A stretch of 64,000 nt of DNA, taken from assembly GCF_000417875.1 (NCBI RefSeq), contig NW_006920879.1, positions 188,130 to 252,129 of the forward strand, in the 5' to 3' direction. The DNA comes from Pseudozyma flocculosa PF-1. Lineage: Eukaryota > Basidiomycota > Ustilaginomycetes > Ustilaginales > Ustilaginaceae. Below are positions 10,209-21,600 of this stretch, piece by piece; within the stretch, counting starts at the first letter, position 1, and every line of letters starts with the position of its first letter. The position numbers and the translations under genes were made by a program. The notes beneath the pieces were generated by a model, which was not told where the DNA came from, searched no databases, and saw only the letters and a program-made list of their open reading frames with translations.

Positions 10209-11526
10209 TCACGGCAGCTCGCCCATGCCGGCCAGGATCCGCTTGGCCCTCTGCCGCCTGAGCTCCAGCGTCCTTGCATCGATCGCAGGGCTGGCCTCGC
10301 CTTCGCCATTGGTGGCAGCAGCAGCAGCATCGGCCGTCTTTTCGGCCTCCATGGCCATGGCACCAAACGAGACCGACTTGCCCGTCGACTTGTCTGCGGC
10401 AGCAGGGGCGGATGCAGCGGCATCGACATCAGAGACTGTCTCGGCGGCAGCAGTCTCCGGGACTGGTGCGTTGAGCGCCTCCTTGAGCGTCTCGACGAGC
10501 CGCTAACAAGGGCATCGTGGACGGGCACACAACAAGAGAAGGTCAGCGCTCGCTCTTGCGCTGCATCGCTCAATCTAGCTAGAGCACGGTCGGACCGCCG
10601 ACTCACCTGCTTGGCGGCGCCCATGACGCTCTTCAAATAGGCCGTGACCACGGGAACAAAGACCTCAGGGATGAAGTTCTCGCCCTCGTCCTCCTCTGGC
10701 TTCTCCTTGTCGGCGGCCGCTGCGTCCCCTTGCCCGTCTTGTGCACCTTGAGCGGCAGTCGGCGCCTCTTCGCTTGGCTTGTCGCCCTGTGCGGCTGGCT
10801 TGCGGGTGGCTAGCTCTGGATCGTAGTCGGCTGGCGGGCATGCCAGGGCGTTTCGGAGCAGCCAGTTCTGCTTGGCTTTGTTGAACTTCCAGCTGGCCCG
10901 GTCGCTGCTATACACCCTGGCGTACTCGATGGCTGGCGATGGGCGGGAGGAGGAACGTCAAGAGGGAGCGTCAGCAACACGTACGAAGAGGGGTCACTGC
11001 GTCGCACCAAGCTCGAAGCCGACTCACCCTTCTTGGCGTGCTCGCTCAGCCTCAGGTCGAGCTCGGGGTCGGGGCCCACGTTGCCCTGCGCCTCTACAGC
11101 CTTGACGAGGTTCTCGTCCTTGTTGGATCCCTTCTTGTTGGCCCTGGCCCTCTTGCGCTTCCGTTTCCTCTTGCCGTCGTCTCCTTCGCCTTCGTCCTCA
11201 TCGCCGCTGTCCTTGGCATCGTCGACGTCCGCTGCCGCCTTTGCAGGTGTTGCCGCCTTGTCCCGCGGCGTGGGCACAGGCGCTGGCTCAGTGGCGGCGA
11301 CGGTGGTGCTCTGCTTCGGATCTGCTGATTCTTTTGCCTCCTGATCGTCGTCGTCGTTATCGTCGCTGTTGTCGTCGGCATCTGCTGTGCGAGTCTTGTT
11401 CTTGCCTCGCCTTGTGCGGGTGCGCTTCCGCTTGGTCGAGGTCGAGGCGTTGGCGGGGTCGGCCGGTGCTGGTGCCGGTGCTGTCGCCGGCGCCGAGCTG
11501 GAAGAAGGTGCTGTGGCAGTCGGCAT
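10209..11526 (-). CDS. WKF-domain protein (C7orf50-like)
   Basis: Exons are 11526-11028, 10932-10607 and 10502-10209, giving 372 residues; donors are GTGAGT and joins keep phase 1 and 0. Across the first junction the chain reads KK-AIEYARVYSSDRASWKFNKAKQNWLLRN, the hallmark of the WKF domain (DUF2373, PF10180). The family includes human C7orf50 and is linked to rRNA/ribosome biogenesis (family knowledge, weak). The N-terminus is Ala/Pro/Ser-rich. Then come basic tracts (KRKRTRTRRGKNKTR, KRKRKRKRARANKK) that look like nuclear or nucleolar localisation signals, alternating with Asp/Glu runs. The C-terminal LRRQRAKRILAGMGELP is also basic. It is divergent from the GEP4 gene across a 401-base promoter region. 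Confidence 0.88.
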
Positions 11527-11927
11527 GCTGTCTCTCTTTGGGGCTGGCTCTCTGTCAGCCTGTGGCTAGAGAGGGACGAGGTGGGTGGACGGGATGATGG
11601 CGAGCGGGCCATCCGAAGATAGGCACACGCCGGCTGGCTTCCGGCGAGGTGGAGAAGGGCGGGGAGTGGGCCTGCCCTGCCTGCCTGCCCCGAAGAAATT
11701 TTTGGACAGAGCGCGCTGCAGCTGCACCAGCCGCATGCACCCGTGCCCGAATCCCGAGTCTTCGGGGCGTCGGGCCTTCCTGAGCTTCGACGGCAGCAAA
11801 GGTGGAGAAGAAGCCTGGCCCCGCTTTCCTGCCGGCTCCCCACACGACCACCACCACCACCACCGACCACCATCAGCATCGGCATCGGCACTGGCAACGA
11901 CACCGGCATTAGCGTTCGCGACCAACA
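11527..11927. other. Intergenic, divergent promoter region
   Basis: This shared upstream region of the WKF gene (-) and the GEP4 gene (+) includes a short (CCA)n tract near 11842-11870. No gene is seen. Confidence 0.5.
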
Positions 11928-14104
11928 ATGGGCAATCTCGCAGGGGTTACCGCCATCCTCTCCGTGCTTGTTCGACCCGCGCTCGTCGTGCCGCACGTCC
12001 AGGCACCCGACATCCGTCACCTCGACTGGTCTGCGCTGCACGCATCTGGCGTCCGCTACCTCGTCTTTGACAAGGACAACTGCCTCACCATCCCGCACTC
12101 GGATCATCTCGAACCTGCTCTCGTCGAGCCCTGGTCCGAGTGTCAGCGCGTGTTTGGACGAGAAAACATCCTCATCGTGTCCAACTCGAGCGGGTCGACC
12201 GACGATCCATCTGGCCTCGGCGCCGAGTCGCTCAGTCGAGCTCTGGGAGTACCCGTCCTCTGCCACAGCCAGAAGAAGCCCGGCGCGACCTGTGTCCGCG
12301 ATGCCATGGAGTACTTTGTCCGGCTCAGCATCGACCCCGAGGGCACACTGCGGGAGGGGCAACGCATGCCTCCCGGATCCCCGTCGTCCTCAGCCGAGGG
12401 TGAGACGTGGCTCGCAAGGCGGAAGTCCCGCAAGCTTCTCCGTGACAGCATCCCGCAAGATTCGAGCGGCAATGGCAGCATCCTCCTCGTCGGCGACAGG
12501 ACCATGACCGACGTCGTCCTCGCACACCGCATGAACGACGAGCTCGTTCGCCGTAGGAAAAAGGCCGGCATCGACGTCGAGATCGAGTGGAGCGACTACG
12601 AGGCTAGAACGACGGGCGCGCCAGCGAACCCGTCCATCGTGCAACCGGGGGAGCCCCTGACGACATTAGGCGCTGCCATGTCGCTCTCGCCTGGCGTCAG
12701 CGCTCCTCGCGGCGGCCAGCTTGTGCCGCCACCACAGTGCATCTCGGTGCTGACGACAGGCCTTTGGGCCAATGAGGGCCGTCTCAACATGTGGATGCGC
12801 TCCATGGAGAACCGCATCACCCTTTTCCTCATCCAACGAGGCTTCCAGCCAGGTCAGCGTGGCCTCTTCAGCCCGAGGAAGGGCAAGCTCGGCCAAGTGC
12901 CTTGGCAGTCGATCGCCGTCCTCGAGAATCCGCAGATCTCTACCCCTGCCGACGTTGAGGCCGCGAACGCGGAAGCTACGTCCCTCGCAGCGGGGCCAGG
13001 CGATGAGACGGACGGCCTGCAGACCGCACGACAACCCACCCTCGGCGGTCTGGTGCTGATGGCGATGCTGCGGCCGCTGCCGCCTCGACTTGCCGGCGCG
13101 ATCCGAGCCGTGATTGAGTCGCGGCCCGTGTCGTGGGTCGCGTTCCACATGAAGGAAGGCTGGAACATCATTGTCAAGGGCCTGCAGCTTGGCGCACGCG
13201 AAGCCGGTCTGCTCGAGCCGACGGGACGGCGGAAGAGCCGCCACCTGTACCAGGCCGAGGCCGAGGAGGATCCGCTGCTACCTCCCAGCAGCAGGAAGAG
13301 ACCGCCTACGCTCCGCAGCGTCCTGTCCTCTCCACCGGTCGGCAGCCCGATTCTGGACCAGATCAGGTGGCCGCGCACGCAGGCAGCTTCTACGGCCTTC
13401 CGAACGATGGAAACGTTTTCGGCTAGCAAGTTCCTACAGCGCTTCGACCGGACCTCGTCAGTTTCTACCTCCCCATCTGGTGCGGCTGGCGGCAGCGCCA
13501 CGTCGAAAGGCACGACAAGGGGGCAAGCGCACCTCGGCCGATCATTCAGCACCTCTACGCGCCTTCGTTCCAAGATCCCTCCTCCATCCTCTTCCCGGGG
13601 TCCCGCCACGACGCAGCGGGGCAAGGTACCGATGCGCAACTGGATTGCGGCCCTCTCCGCACTCGTCCTCGTACCAGCATGCTACTACGGCGGTGTGTAC
13701 CTGCATGATCTGCAGGACCTCCGGAAGGCGGAGAGGGAGCTCAAGGAGAAGAACGAGAGGCAGCTTCGTCTCGTCGAGGCCGAGCGGGTGGCTTCGATCC
13801 CGCCGGTCGAGGCGGAAAAGATGCTCGGCTACGACGAAAAGGCGAATAGGGCCAGGCAGGAGGAGAGAGTCGAGAGGAGAAGAGCGTGAGTCTTGGTCTT
13901 TCTCGCTGGCCCGACTGGCTCGAGACTCGTTGCTGGCGATGAGATGCTGACCCCGGGACACTTCCGTGGGCGTCATTACGTTCGCACAGACTCGAGTTGA
14001 CGCTCTACCACCTCAACCACGAGCGCGAGGAGATCCTCGACAAGCTCGAGCGGGTCCAGACGCGTCTGGCTGAGTCGAGATCTGACAACGCCCCTTCGAC
14101 CTGA
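11928..14104 (+). CDS. GEP4: Mitochondrial PGP phosphatase (GEP4 type) with long C-terminal extension
   Basis: Gep4 dephosphorylates phosphatidylglycerophosphate to phosphatidylglycerol on the cardiolipin route at the inner mitochondrial membrane. Exon 1 is 11928-13885, the intron is 13886-13989 (GTGAGT...CACAG), and exon 2 is 13990-14104; the product is 690 residues. HAD motifs are visible: DKDNCLT (Asp48, Asp50), IVSNSSG (83-89), Lys116/117 in QKKPG, and GDRTMTDV (189-196). Yeast Gep4 is only about 185 residues. Here the core is followed by about 300 residues of mixed sequence, then RSFSTSTRLRS, which resembles a mitochondrial presequence. A hydrophobic segment (about 572-592) and a long charged coiled coil come next. 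Either the phosphatase has a membrane-anchored extension or two genes share one open frame; an internal ATG at 13407 would start the second. Confidence 0.85.
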
Positions 14105-14242
14105 GGAAACACGCGACCGCACCGCACATCGGCCGTCATCGATGCATCGACGGCCACCGCATCCGTCTCGATTGCCACTGTAGATCCAGTCCAGCCGGTG
14201 CGCGGAGACAGAAGACAGGAGAAAGGAGAGAACAGGGGAGAT

Positions 14243-16594
14243 CTACAGCACGACCTCGGGGATGCTCTCCTTGGACGTGCCGAGCTTGGGCAGACGGACG
14301 TAGACGTCGGTCGAATGGCCGTCGAGGCTGCGCAGGCTGAGCGAGCCACCGAAAAAGTCGCAGTAGACCTTGGCCATGGGCAGCCCTAGGCCCGTCTCGA
14401 CCTGGACCGTGTGCAGCGCCGCGGGCCCGGTACCCTCGTACGCCCTCCGCTGCAGCGGCGAGAGGACCGATGCCGGTCCGCCGCTCGAAGCAGACGGGTT
14501 CGTAGAGCCAGATGAGGATGGTGTGGAGGATGAAGATGGCGAAGACGAGATGGACGAGGCGGAGGCTGCAGATGCGGCCATCTGCTCGGTGACGGTCCCC
14601 TTGAACTTGCCCACTCGCCTGAGCGCGTGGAACTGGTCCCTCGTCGGCGTTGGCCTGGTTGTCGCTGCATCGAAGCCCGCAGCGTCTTCGGCGGCGGAGG
14701 CGCTGCTGTCGACTGAAGAAGAAGAGGGCGACTGGAGGCGCTCAGTGGCTATCCTCGTTGCCTCGCCCTCGAGCTCGAGTCTGCGCCGGACGTTGCTAAA
14801 GGAGCACAGCGCGTCGATCAGCGAGTCGGGCGAGAGCGGAGCCGATGCGGGGCCGACGAGCGACGACGAAGGTAGCGTATCGTGGCCCGTCTGCGAGCCC
14901 GCCATCCCACCAGCGGAGCCGACGCCGCCCCGCGCAGAGTAGCTCGGTGACGGGTCCATGCTCATCGTGTGCGGGCCCGCCCCTGCGTAATCTGGCGATG
15001 AATACGAGCCTGAGCCGTATGCAGCATGCCTCGCGGCTGCATCGTAGCCGCCTACGTGGCCCGTCTCGGGGAACGGGATGGGGTACTGCGGTCCCGTCGA
15101 GGGCCCCGCCAAGCCGCTCGGGATCGAGAGCTGCTCAATGAGGTCTGGCAGGCCTCCTCCGGCTGTCGGGAGCAACGAGGTGTGGCGGTTTGTGTCAGTT
15201 CTGAGCAGGCCGTGGGCGGACGGTGGCTTTAATCTATCAGAAGGTGATCATGCACTCACAATCGGAGATGCGAATGATGAGATCCTCTGCCGGCGGCCCT
15301 TCGACGATCGTAACTCGAACCACTGCCGCGGAAAGGAGGGGGGAACAAGTGGACGTCAGAGATCGGACAGACGTCGACATGAGGCTGGGAAAGATCCGGA
15401 CTCACCACCAGCATCCTCGCGTCCTGCGTGTTGCCGGATCGTGGATCGGATGGCGTTCTTCAACAGCTCAAAGATGATGTACTGGGCGGTGAGGAAGGAG
15501 AGGGTAGACATGTCAGATTGTCGATCATCAGAGGACCCACGGGAAGCTCAGCTGAGCTTCGCCGGCGGCGCCCTACCCACCTCGAGGTGCTCGGGTATGT
15601 AGGCGAATCTCGCATTGAGGTCGCCGTCGATGCGGATCTCTGGAACGCGGTCGGGGGAGATGCCTTCGGTCCCTGCGAATACCTCGGTCAGCAGCTTGAC
15701 GCCCTTGCGCACGACGCTGGCCACGCTGAGGTGCGTGTAGATGATGCCGACGTGGTTGTCGCTGAGGTCCTCGTGGGCGCTGTCGCCGCCGCCGTCGTCG
15801 TCGTTGCGGCGTACGGGCTCGTTGAAGAAGTGGAAGGGGTCGTCGAGGGCCTCGCTGAGGGCGATGTGCTGTTCCGCCAGCACCCTCCGCGAGATGCGGG
15901 AGCGGAGCATGCGCTCCATGAACTTGTCGAGCTGGTGGGGCGGGAGGTGGTGCGAGGACTCGACGATGCCGATGGTGAGCGAGGGGATGATGGTGAGGTG
16001 GTCGTCGAGGAGGCCCTTGAGGAGGTTGCAGAAGCGCTCGTTGTCGTCCATGTCGCGGATGGGGGGCAGGCGGCGCAGCGTCTCGAATGCGGACCAGTAC
16101 TTGTTGTAGACGTTTTCGAGGTGCTGGTTGGTCATGACGACAAAGGGCAACGCCTGGAGGTCGCGGATGCGGTGGGCGATGCGTACGGGAAGCTCCTGTC
16201 GGACGTAGGCAGCGCTCTTGAGGATCTTTTCGCGGTCCTTGCCGAGGGTCTTGCCAAAGAAGATGAGCTGGCGGAGCGTCATGCGGGTGGCGGGCCGCGC
16301 TGCCCAGGTCTCGAGGACCTTGTTGAGGTAAAAGTGGCGTCCGAGGTCGGCCTCGCTCTCGGCGCCGGCCGAGCCCGAGAGGCCGCCGGGGCGTGTGCCC
16401 GGTGCTCTGGCGGGCGTAGGAGAGGTGTGGAAGGAGTGTGACGTAGCTGGAAGCGATGGTGATCTGCCGGCGGTCGATGCAATGTGCGGTAGAGACGAGG
16501 AGCGGCTAGCGGGGGCGATGGTCGACGGTAGGCTGCCGTGCCTGGACGAAGCAGCGGCGAGGCGGCCACACGCCCGCCTCATTGTTGGTCGCAT
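14243..16594 (-). CDS. Mitochondrial PDK/BCKDK-type protein kinase
   Basis: This kinase family phosphorylates the E1 subunit of pyruvate or branched-chain ketoacid dehydrogenase in the mitochondrial matrix; which substrate cannot be told. Exons are 16594-15581, 15481-15406, 15322-15260 and 15162-14243, giving 690 residues. The N-terminus is Arg/Ser/Ala-rich (MRPTMRRACGRLAAASS) and looks like a mitochondrial presequence; ATG 16582 is an alternative start. Motifs: MTLRQLIFFGK, the family helix LRSRISRRVLAEQHIAL, N-box ELLKNAIRST at the exon 1/2 joint, G1 box ISDSGGGL (about 383-389), and G2 GLGLPMAKVYCDFFGG from residue 642. Between G1 and G2 lie about 250 residues, mostly Ser/Gly/Ala-rich, where the family normally has some 35-50. 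The gene converges on GEP4 with 138 bases between stops. Confidence 0.95.
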
Positions 16595-18014
16595 CGGAGG
16601 TGGGCCGAGGCGAGACGAGGCCCGCAGTTCGGTGTGCTGATAGACGGCAGGCGTGTGTCGACAGGGGTGACCGGAGATGGCGATGCTGGCTGTTGACGTG
16701 AAGCTCGAGGGCGATGGTGGTGATGGTGGTGGTGGTGGCAGCGGGTGGTTGGTGCCTTTGGGCGAGCGGGCCTCCACTCGAGGCACGACACCGAGGCTTT
16801 GGGGCTGTTGGCCCCTCCGCCCTTTTCCCTTCGGGCGTCGGTCGGCCGTCAGAATGGCGCCGAGGGGCGCGGCGGGCGGCACCCCCGCAAAATCCGACTT
16901 TCTGGCATCCCCCCGACCAAGCGGCCCTCGCGCTTCCTGGCCAACACCCGGCTGACTCTGGTCCGCACCACACGTCGACTACTGATGGCGACGCCCGGCC
17001 TCGAGTCTTCTCCTTGCTAGACGCCCTTCTGGTCGTGTCGTGTGCTTCGACGGCAGCAACGAATGTGCTAAACGTCTTTGGAAAAGATGCTGCACCTACG
17101 TCGATGTAGTTCGCGCTCTTTTGCGGGCTTCGCGAGCCAGGCCCGTCCTTGGGCACCCTTCTTCCTCGCCTGGCTGCCCGAGACGCTCAGCACGGTTGGA
17201 CACCAAAGTCTCCCTGGACGCCTTTGCATCCCCGTTCCTCATGGCCCAGCCGTCTATCAGGAACGTGGTGCCCGAGTCACAAGATGCAGTCCATGGGCAT
17301 CCACCGTCATGAATACCACCACCGATCGACCCACCCTGGGAAGATTCGGGCCGGATCCTACCGGGTCGAGTGCAGCCCCGCGTCTGTTGGACCCCACTTC
17401 GGGCCAGGAGTGTGGGCGAAAGCACAGCCACACCCACACGATCTCAGCCTTGCCACGGCCGGCTACCCGGCTCTCGCCAGTCGACCGCTTGTCGACGAGG
17501 GAGCAGCTGCAACGTACCCGGATCGCGTTCTGAACACTTGCCGACTCGTCGACCCACATCAGCTGGACTTTGATCGTGCTCATATCAGTCTGAAAGGAAA
17601 GAGATTGTCAACGAGCCGGTCAATCTTCGGAACTTGTGGTCCGAAGATCGATGTTGGTGGGGAGCGTGTCAAGCCGCTGGTTTGCTTGGCTGGGGGGCCC
17701 GGAGGCTAGACCTCTAGAGGCGGCATCGACCTGGCGGATCGTACCCATGCCCAATCATGGGAGAAAGGCTTATAAGCAGCACGTCGAGCAGCAGCAATCC
17801 AGACAGAGCTCTTCTAGACCTCCGACCCCCTCTTTGGTGCACACAAGCAGACTCCTAGCGATCACGAAACCCTCCTGTTCCTCGACGTAGGTACCGTCCT
17901 CGGCTCCCTGGCTGCACACAGCAACAAACGACGAAGGTGTCACTCGTCCTCCAACTGACGCCCGCCTCCTCTTTTACCGCCCTGCTTTCCTTGCCGCTTG
18001 CTCGACGAATCAGC
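16595..18014. other. Intergenic, divergent promoter region
   Basis: These 1.4 kb between the PDK-type kinase (-) and the six-Cys secreted protein (+) hold no convincing coding sequence. A (GGT)n-rich tract lies at 16710-16740, and a TATAAG at 17771-17776 belongs to the secreted protein gene. Confidence 0.5.
17771..17776 (+). promoter_or_regulatory. TATA-like box TATAAG
   Basis: The sequence GGCTTATAAGCAGC lies 244 bases before the ATG at 18015. It matches in type and distance the element in front of the other small secreted protein gene. Confidence 0.45.
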
Positions 18015-18293
18015 ATGAAGTTCCTCGCCGTCCTCGGTTCGGCCATCGCCACCGTCCTCGTCGCCACAGCGGGCTCGACGATGGCAGCCGGGCCCGTCAC
18101 CTTCACCTTTGCCTCGGACGACGGCCTGGCCTACTGCCAGGTCAAGGACCCAAGCTTCAGGATCAAGCACTCGGTCTACAAGGGCTGCATCAAGGACGGA
18201 TACAGGCACTGGACCTGCCTCGACATGGAGCCGGACTTTCTCTGCGACCAGTGCGGCTTCTACCCCTCCAACTACTGCTTCAACCCCACCTAG
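18015..18293 (+). CDS. Small secreted six-Cys protein
   Basis: Single exon, 92 residues. The start at 18015 gives a clear signal peptide (MKFLAVLGSAIATVLVATAG, cleavage likely after STMA-A). The frame is open upstream to 17937, but that part is not signal-like. The mature chain of about 67 residues has six Cys (41, 58, 68, 77, 80, 88), enough for three disulfides, and many aromatic residues (FTFASDDGLAYC, GYRHWTC, DQCGFYPSNYC). No family is recognised. It fits the general class of small Cys-rich secreted proteins seen in plant-associated fungi. It shares the MK[LF]L-type leader and promoter TATAAG with the protein at 9003-9368, but the mature parts are not obviously related. Confidence 0.75.
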   Translation: MKFLAVLGSAIATVLVATAGSTMAAGPVTFTFASDDGLAYCQVKDPSFRIKHSVYKGCIKDGYRHWTCLDMEPDFLCDQCGFYPSNYCFNPT

Positions 18294-18694
18294 CCTGGCC
18301 ATCCTCTCATTCAAGATCGGCCAGACATGCTTCTCCTAAGCCCCGGCAGCCATGGACCCGCCACGCCTGTACCGCAGATGTGGAAGAGACCCTGCTGCAA
18401 TGGACGCTTGACCCACGCTCTCCTGTCCGTCTGCGCACAGCCATGATCGGGTCACCATTGCAAACGATCGCGTGGAAAAAAGAGGACAAAGTGGGGTATG
18501 GCTACAGGGATACAAGCAATAGATGGAATGCGGTGTAGGCGGATGGCCGGAAGAGAAAGTGCAAGGGTCATGATAAGCCAGGTCCAGATGGCGGCTCGTA
18601 GAAGCAGAGCGAAACAGAGCAGAGCAGAGCGAATCAGGGCGGGTGCGGCCACGCACGGGCTCGCAATCCGGGCACGGACGCCGGCGCTGCCACG
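18294..18694. other. Intergenic between convergent genes
   Basis: These 401 bases hold the 3' ends of the six-Cys secreted protein gene and ASE1. Nothing else is recognised. Confidence 0.5.
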
Positions 18695-21600
18695 CTAGAC
18701 GGCCGCCGTGGCGCTGCCGGCAAAGTTGCACCGGGACAGATCCTCGTCCTCATCGACGACCGACCAGTTGTTGCTGCCCGATCGCGGTAGCGCCTCTTGC
18801 CGCTGCTGCTGAAGCTGCTGCTGCTGTTCAGTCTCGCTCGGCTCGTCCTCGGTCTCGGTCTCGGTGTCGGCCTCGGGAACCGCGCCGGCGAAGCGCAGTC
18901 CATCCTTCCAGCCGTGGATCCGAGAAATGCGCTCGCCCTCGGCCGGCCCGCTGCCGTCCTCGGCGAGCTCTGCGATCGAGTTGGAAGACGAGATGGACCG
19001 GATCGAGCAGATGCCGTCGTCGACCATGCCATCGCCGAGGCGTCGCTTCGATGCCGACGCAGACGACGACGCTGCCAGGTTGGCCAGGCACGTCTCGAGC
19101 GACATCGACGGCGCACGCCGGTACTTTTTCCCTGGCTCGCGCCGCACCGCCTCCTCGACGGGCGCAGCCGCGTTCGGCCGAGGGTGGATCAGCGTCGTCG
19201 CATCGCTGTGCACCGATGTGGCGACCGAGATGCTCGACGGGATGCGACCGGCGGTGTCCATCTCCTCGCCCGCTGCGGCCTGCGCAACCGGCCACCGCGG
19301 CGGGCCCATCTCGCCCCACTTGCTGATACGGCCCGGCGACATCACAGGCACAGCTTGCGCGTATGCCGCGGCGGGTGCTGCGCCGTCGGCTCCTTTTGCC
19401 GCTGCGGTGGCCAGGTGCGCCCTGAGGTTTCCAGAGGGGCGCGGACGGAAGCTCTCTCGCGGAACCTGCACGGGCACCTTCTTTGGCTGCATCGAGCTGC
19501 CGGTGACGTTGCGGGATCCGTACCCGCTATCGGTCGACTGCGACGCAAAGTTGCGCGTCGACGTCTTTGGCGGCGATGAGGGCATCGGGATGCGCGACGG
19601 GCTGGTGGCGGCGTGGGACGACTGGTTGCTGAAGTTGCGGTACGACGACATCGACGTCCCCGGGCGACCGACGGTGCTCGGCTGCCTGACTGCCGATGAT
19701 GCTTGCCTCATCGACGTCACCCGCGACGGGGGCCCTGCCGTGGTCCTGGGCGTCTTGGTGGCCAAGCCCGTCGAGGCAGCCGGTCCAACCCTGGGCGTCT
19801 TGGTGGCCAAGCCCGTCGAGGCAGCCGGTCCAACCCTGGCCTTCTTGGTCGTCGTCGCCGTCGACAGGCTCGGCGTGATGGGCCGCAGCGGAGTCTGGGC
19901 CACACTGCCGCGGCCAGAGCCTATCGCGGGCGTGCGACCCAGCGCACTTTGAGCCCTCGTCTGCGGCGTGGGGCCCGACGCGGTTCCCGGCCGCGGTCTC
20001 TTGCGGTTCTGATTCTCCTTTGACCCCTCGATCTGGTCCAGCAGCTCGTCGAGGTATCGCACGCCGTTGATCGTGAAGGGCTCGCCATGCTCCTGCTCCC
20101 AGGCTGGGATGACTTTCTGCAGCTCGGACTCCATCTGCCGTCGGACAGGAGACAGCGTCAGAGAGAGGGGAAGGTCGTTAGTTGCAAGGCTCCTGCCGTG
20201 CCGGGCGCTCGAGGGCGGGTCTACTCACCCTCGGTTTCTGGACCTTGACCCGCTTCCGCATCTTTTCCTCCCTCAGCAACCTTCCTGGGTCACCTCTGCT
20301 TCCTCGGCCCAGCAGCCGCGCGCCATCCGCGGCGCTCTCGGCCAGCTGCCTCTCGTCGTCGAGCAGCTCCTTGTACTTGCCGATGACCTTGAGCACGGGC
20401 GCCTTGGTCCGCACCTGTTCGGTGAGATAGTCGATCATCTGCTCGTGGGACGCCAGGATCTCGTCCGTCGGCAACGGCTCGTCGTGGTCGGGCGCGCCCT
20501 CCGGGCTGACGTCGATAAAATAGGGCGGGAAGGACGCCTCGCGCTCCTCGGGCGTGAGGAAGAGGGCATCCCAGAGCGTCGCGATCCTCTCGCGGGTCTT
20601 GAGAATGAAGAGCGACATGTGCTGCGCCTTGAGCGCCCGCATCTTGTCGAGCTCGGATTGGTACTGGTGTCACGATCGGGGAAAGAGCATGAGGGACCGC
20701 AAGTCAGCATCGGCCGCGATCGCCGGCGGACCGGGTCACATCCTTGCGCGTGCAGCACTCACCGATGCGATGACATCGAGCGTGCTCCCGCGGTGGTCCA
20801 TGACAAAAGCGTCCATCTCCTCTTCGGGCACATCGAACTTGGCCCACAGCTCTGCGAGCTCGTCGTAGAGGTTCTGGATCAACGCCTCCCTTCTGTGCTT
20901 TTCCGCCTCCAGCCAGCCGACCCTTCGGGCAGCCAGATCGAGGTTGGCCTCCGAAGGGTCCATCTGGTGGTTTGGGAGCGCCAGCGTGGCATTTGCGGAG
21001 GACGGGGTGGTCCGCGAGGGCAGGCGAAAGGCCATCTCGCCGCTGTGCTTGGCCGGGCGGCCGCCAAACGAGGCGCGCGTCGGCGTGCTCTCGAGCACCT
21101 CGATATCCCTCGCGGTGCGGTCGCCGTCGTCGGCGCCGTCCTGCTCTTCGCCTTCCGTCGAGGCAAACTCGCCTTCGAAGATCCCGGCATCGTTGTACAA
21201 CGGGCGCAGCTGGAGATGCGCAAGGACCGCGCGATCAAAGGAGACGGGAGCCCCGCCGCAGTCGAGATCGTCTGGCGAGCGAGAATCTCCGAAGACGCCC
21301 TCATCGCCGAGGTCGAGTGGACGACAGGGCTCGAGAACCAGCTCGGTCCAGAGGCGGGTGATTTCGTGCAGGCTGTTGCGAAGCCGCTCGATCCTCTGGT
21401 TGACCTCCTTCGAGCACCGAATGATCTCGGCCTCGATGGCCGAGATGCACGACTGAGAGACGTCCTTGAGCTCGCTCAGGGAGCCTGGTCCGGACGACGG
21501 TGGAGCCGCGCGCGGTGGCGTCCGTACGTAGGTGCCGAGCAGCGGTCGATAGGTCTCGAGCTTGTTCAACAGGCGCTCGACATGCGCCTCCTTGGACGTG

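Noticed and set aside
10181..10211. GCAGAGTGGCCGAGGCG, like the start of a Leu or Ser tRNA
   Set aside because: No anticodon arm or GGTTCGA-type B box follows, and it runs into the stop codon region of the WKF gene.
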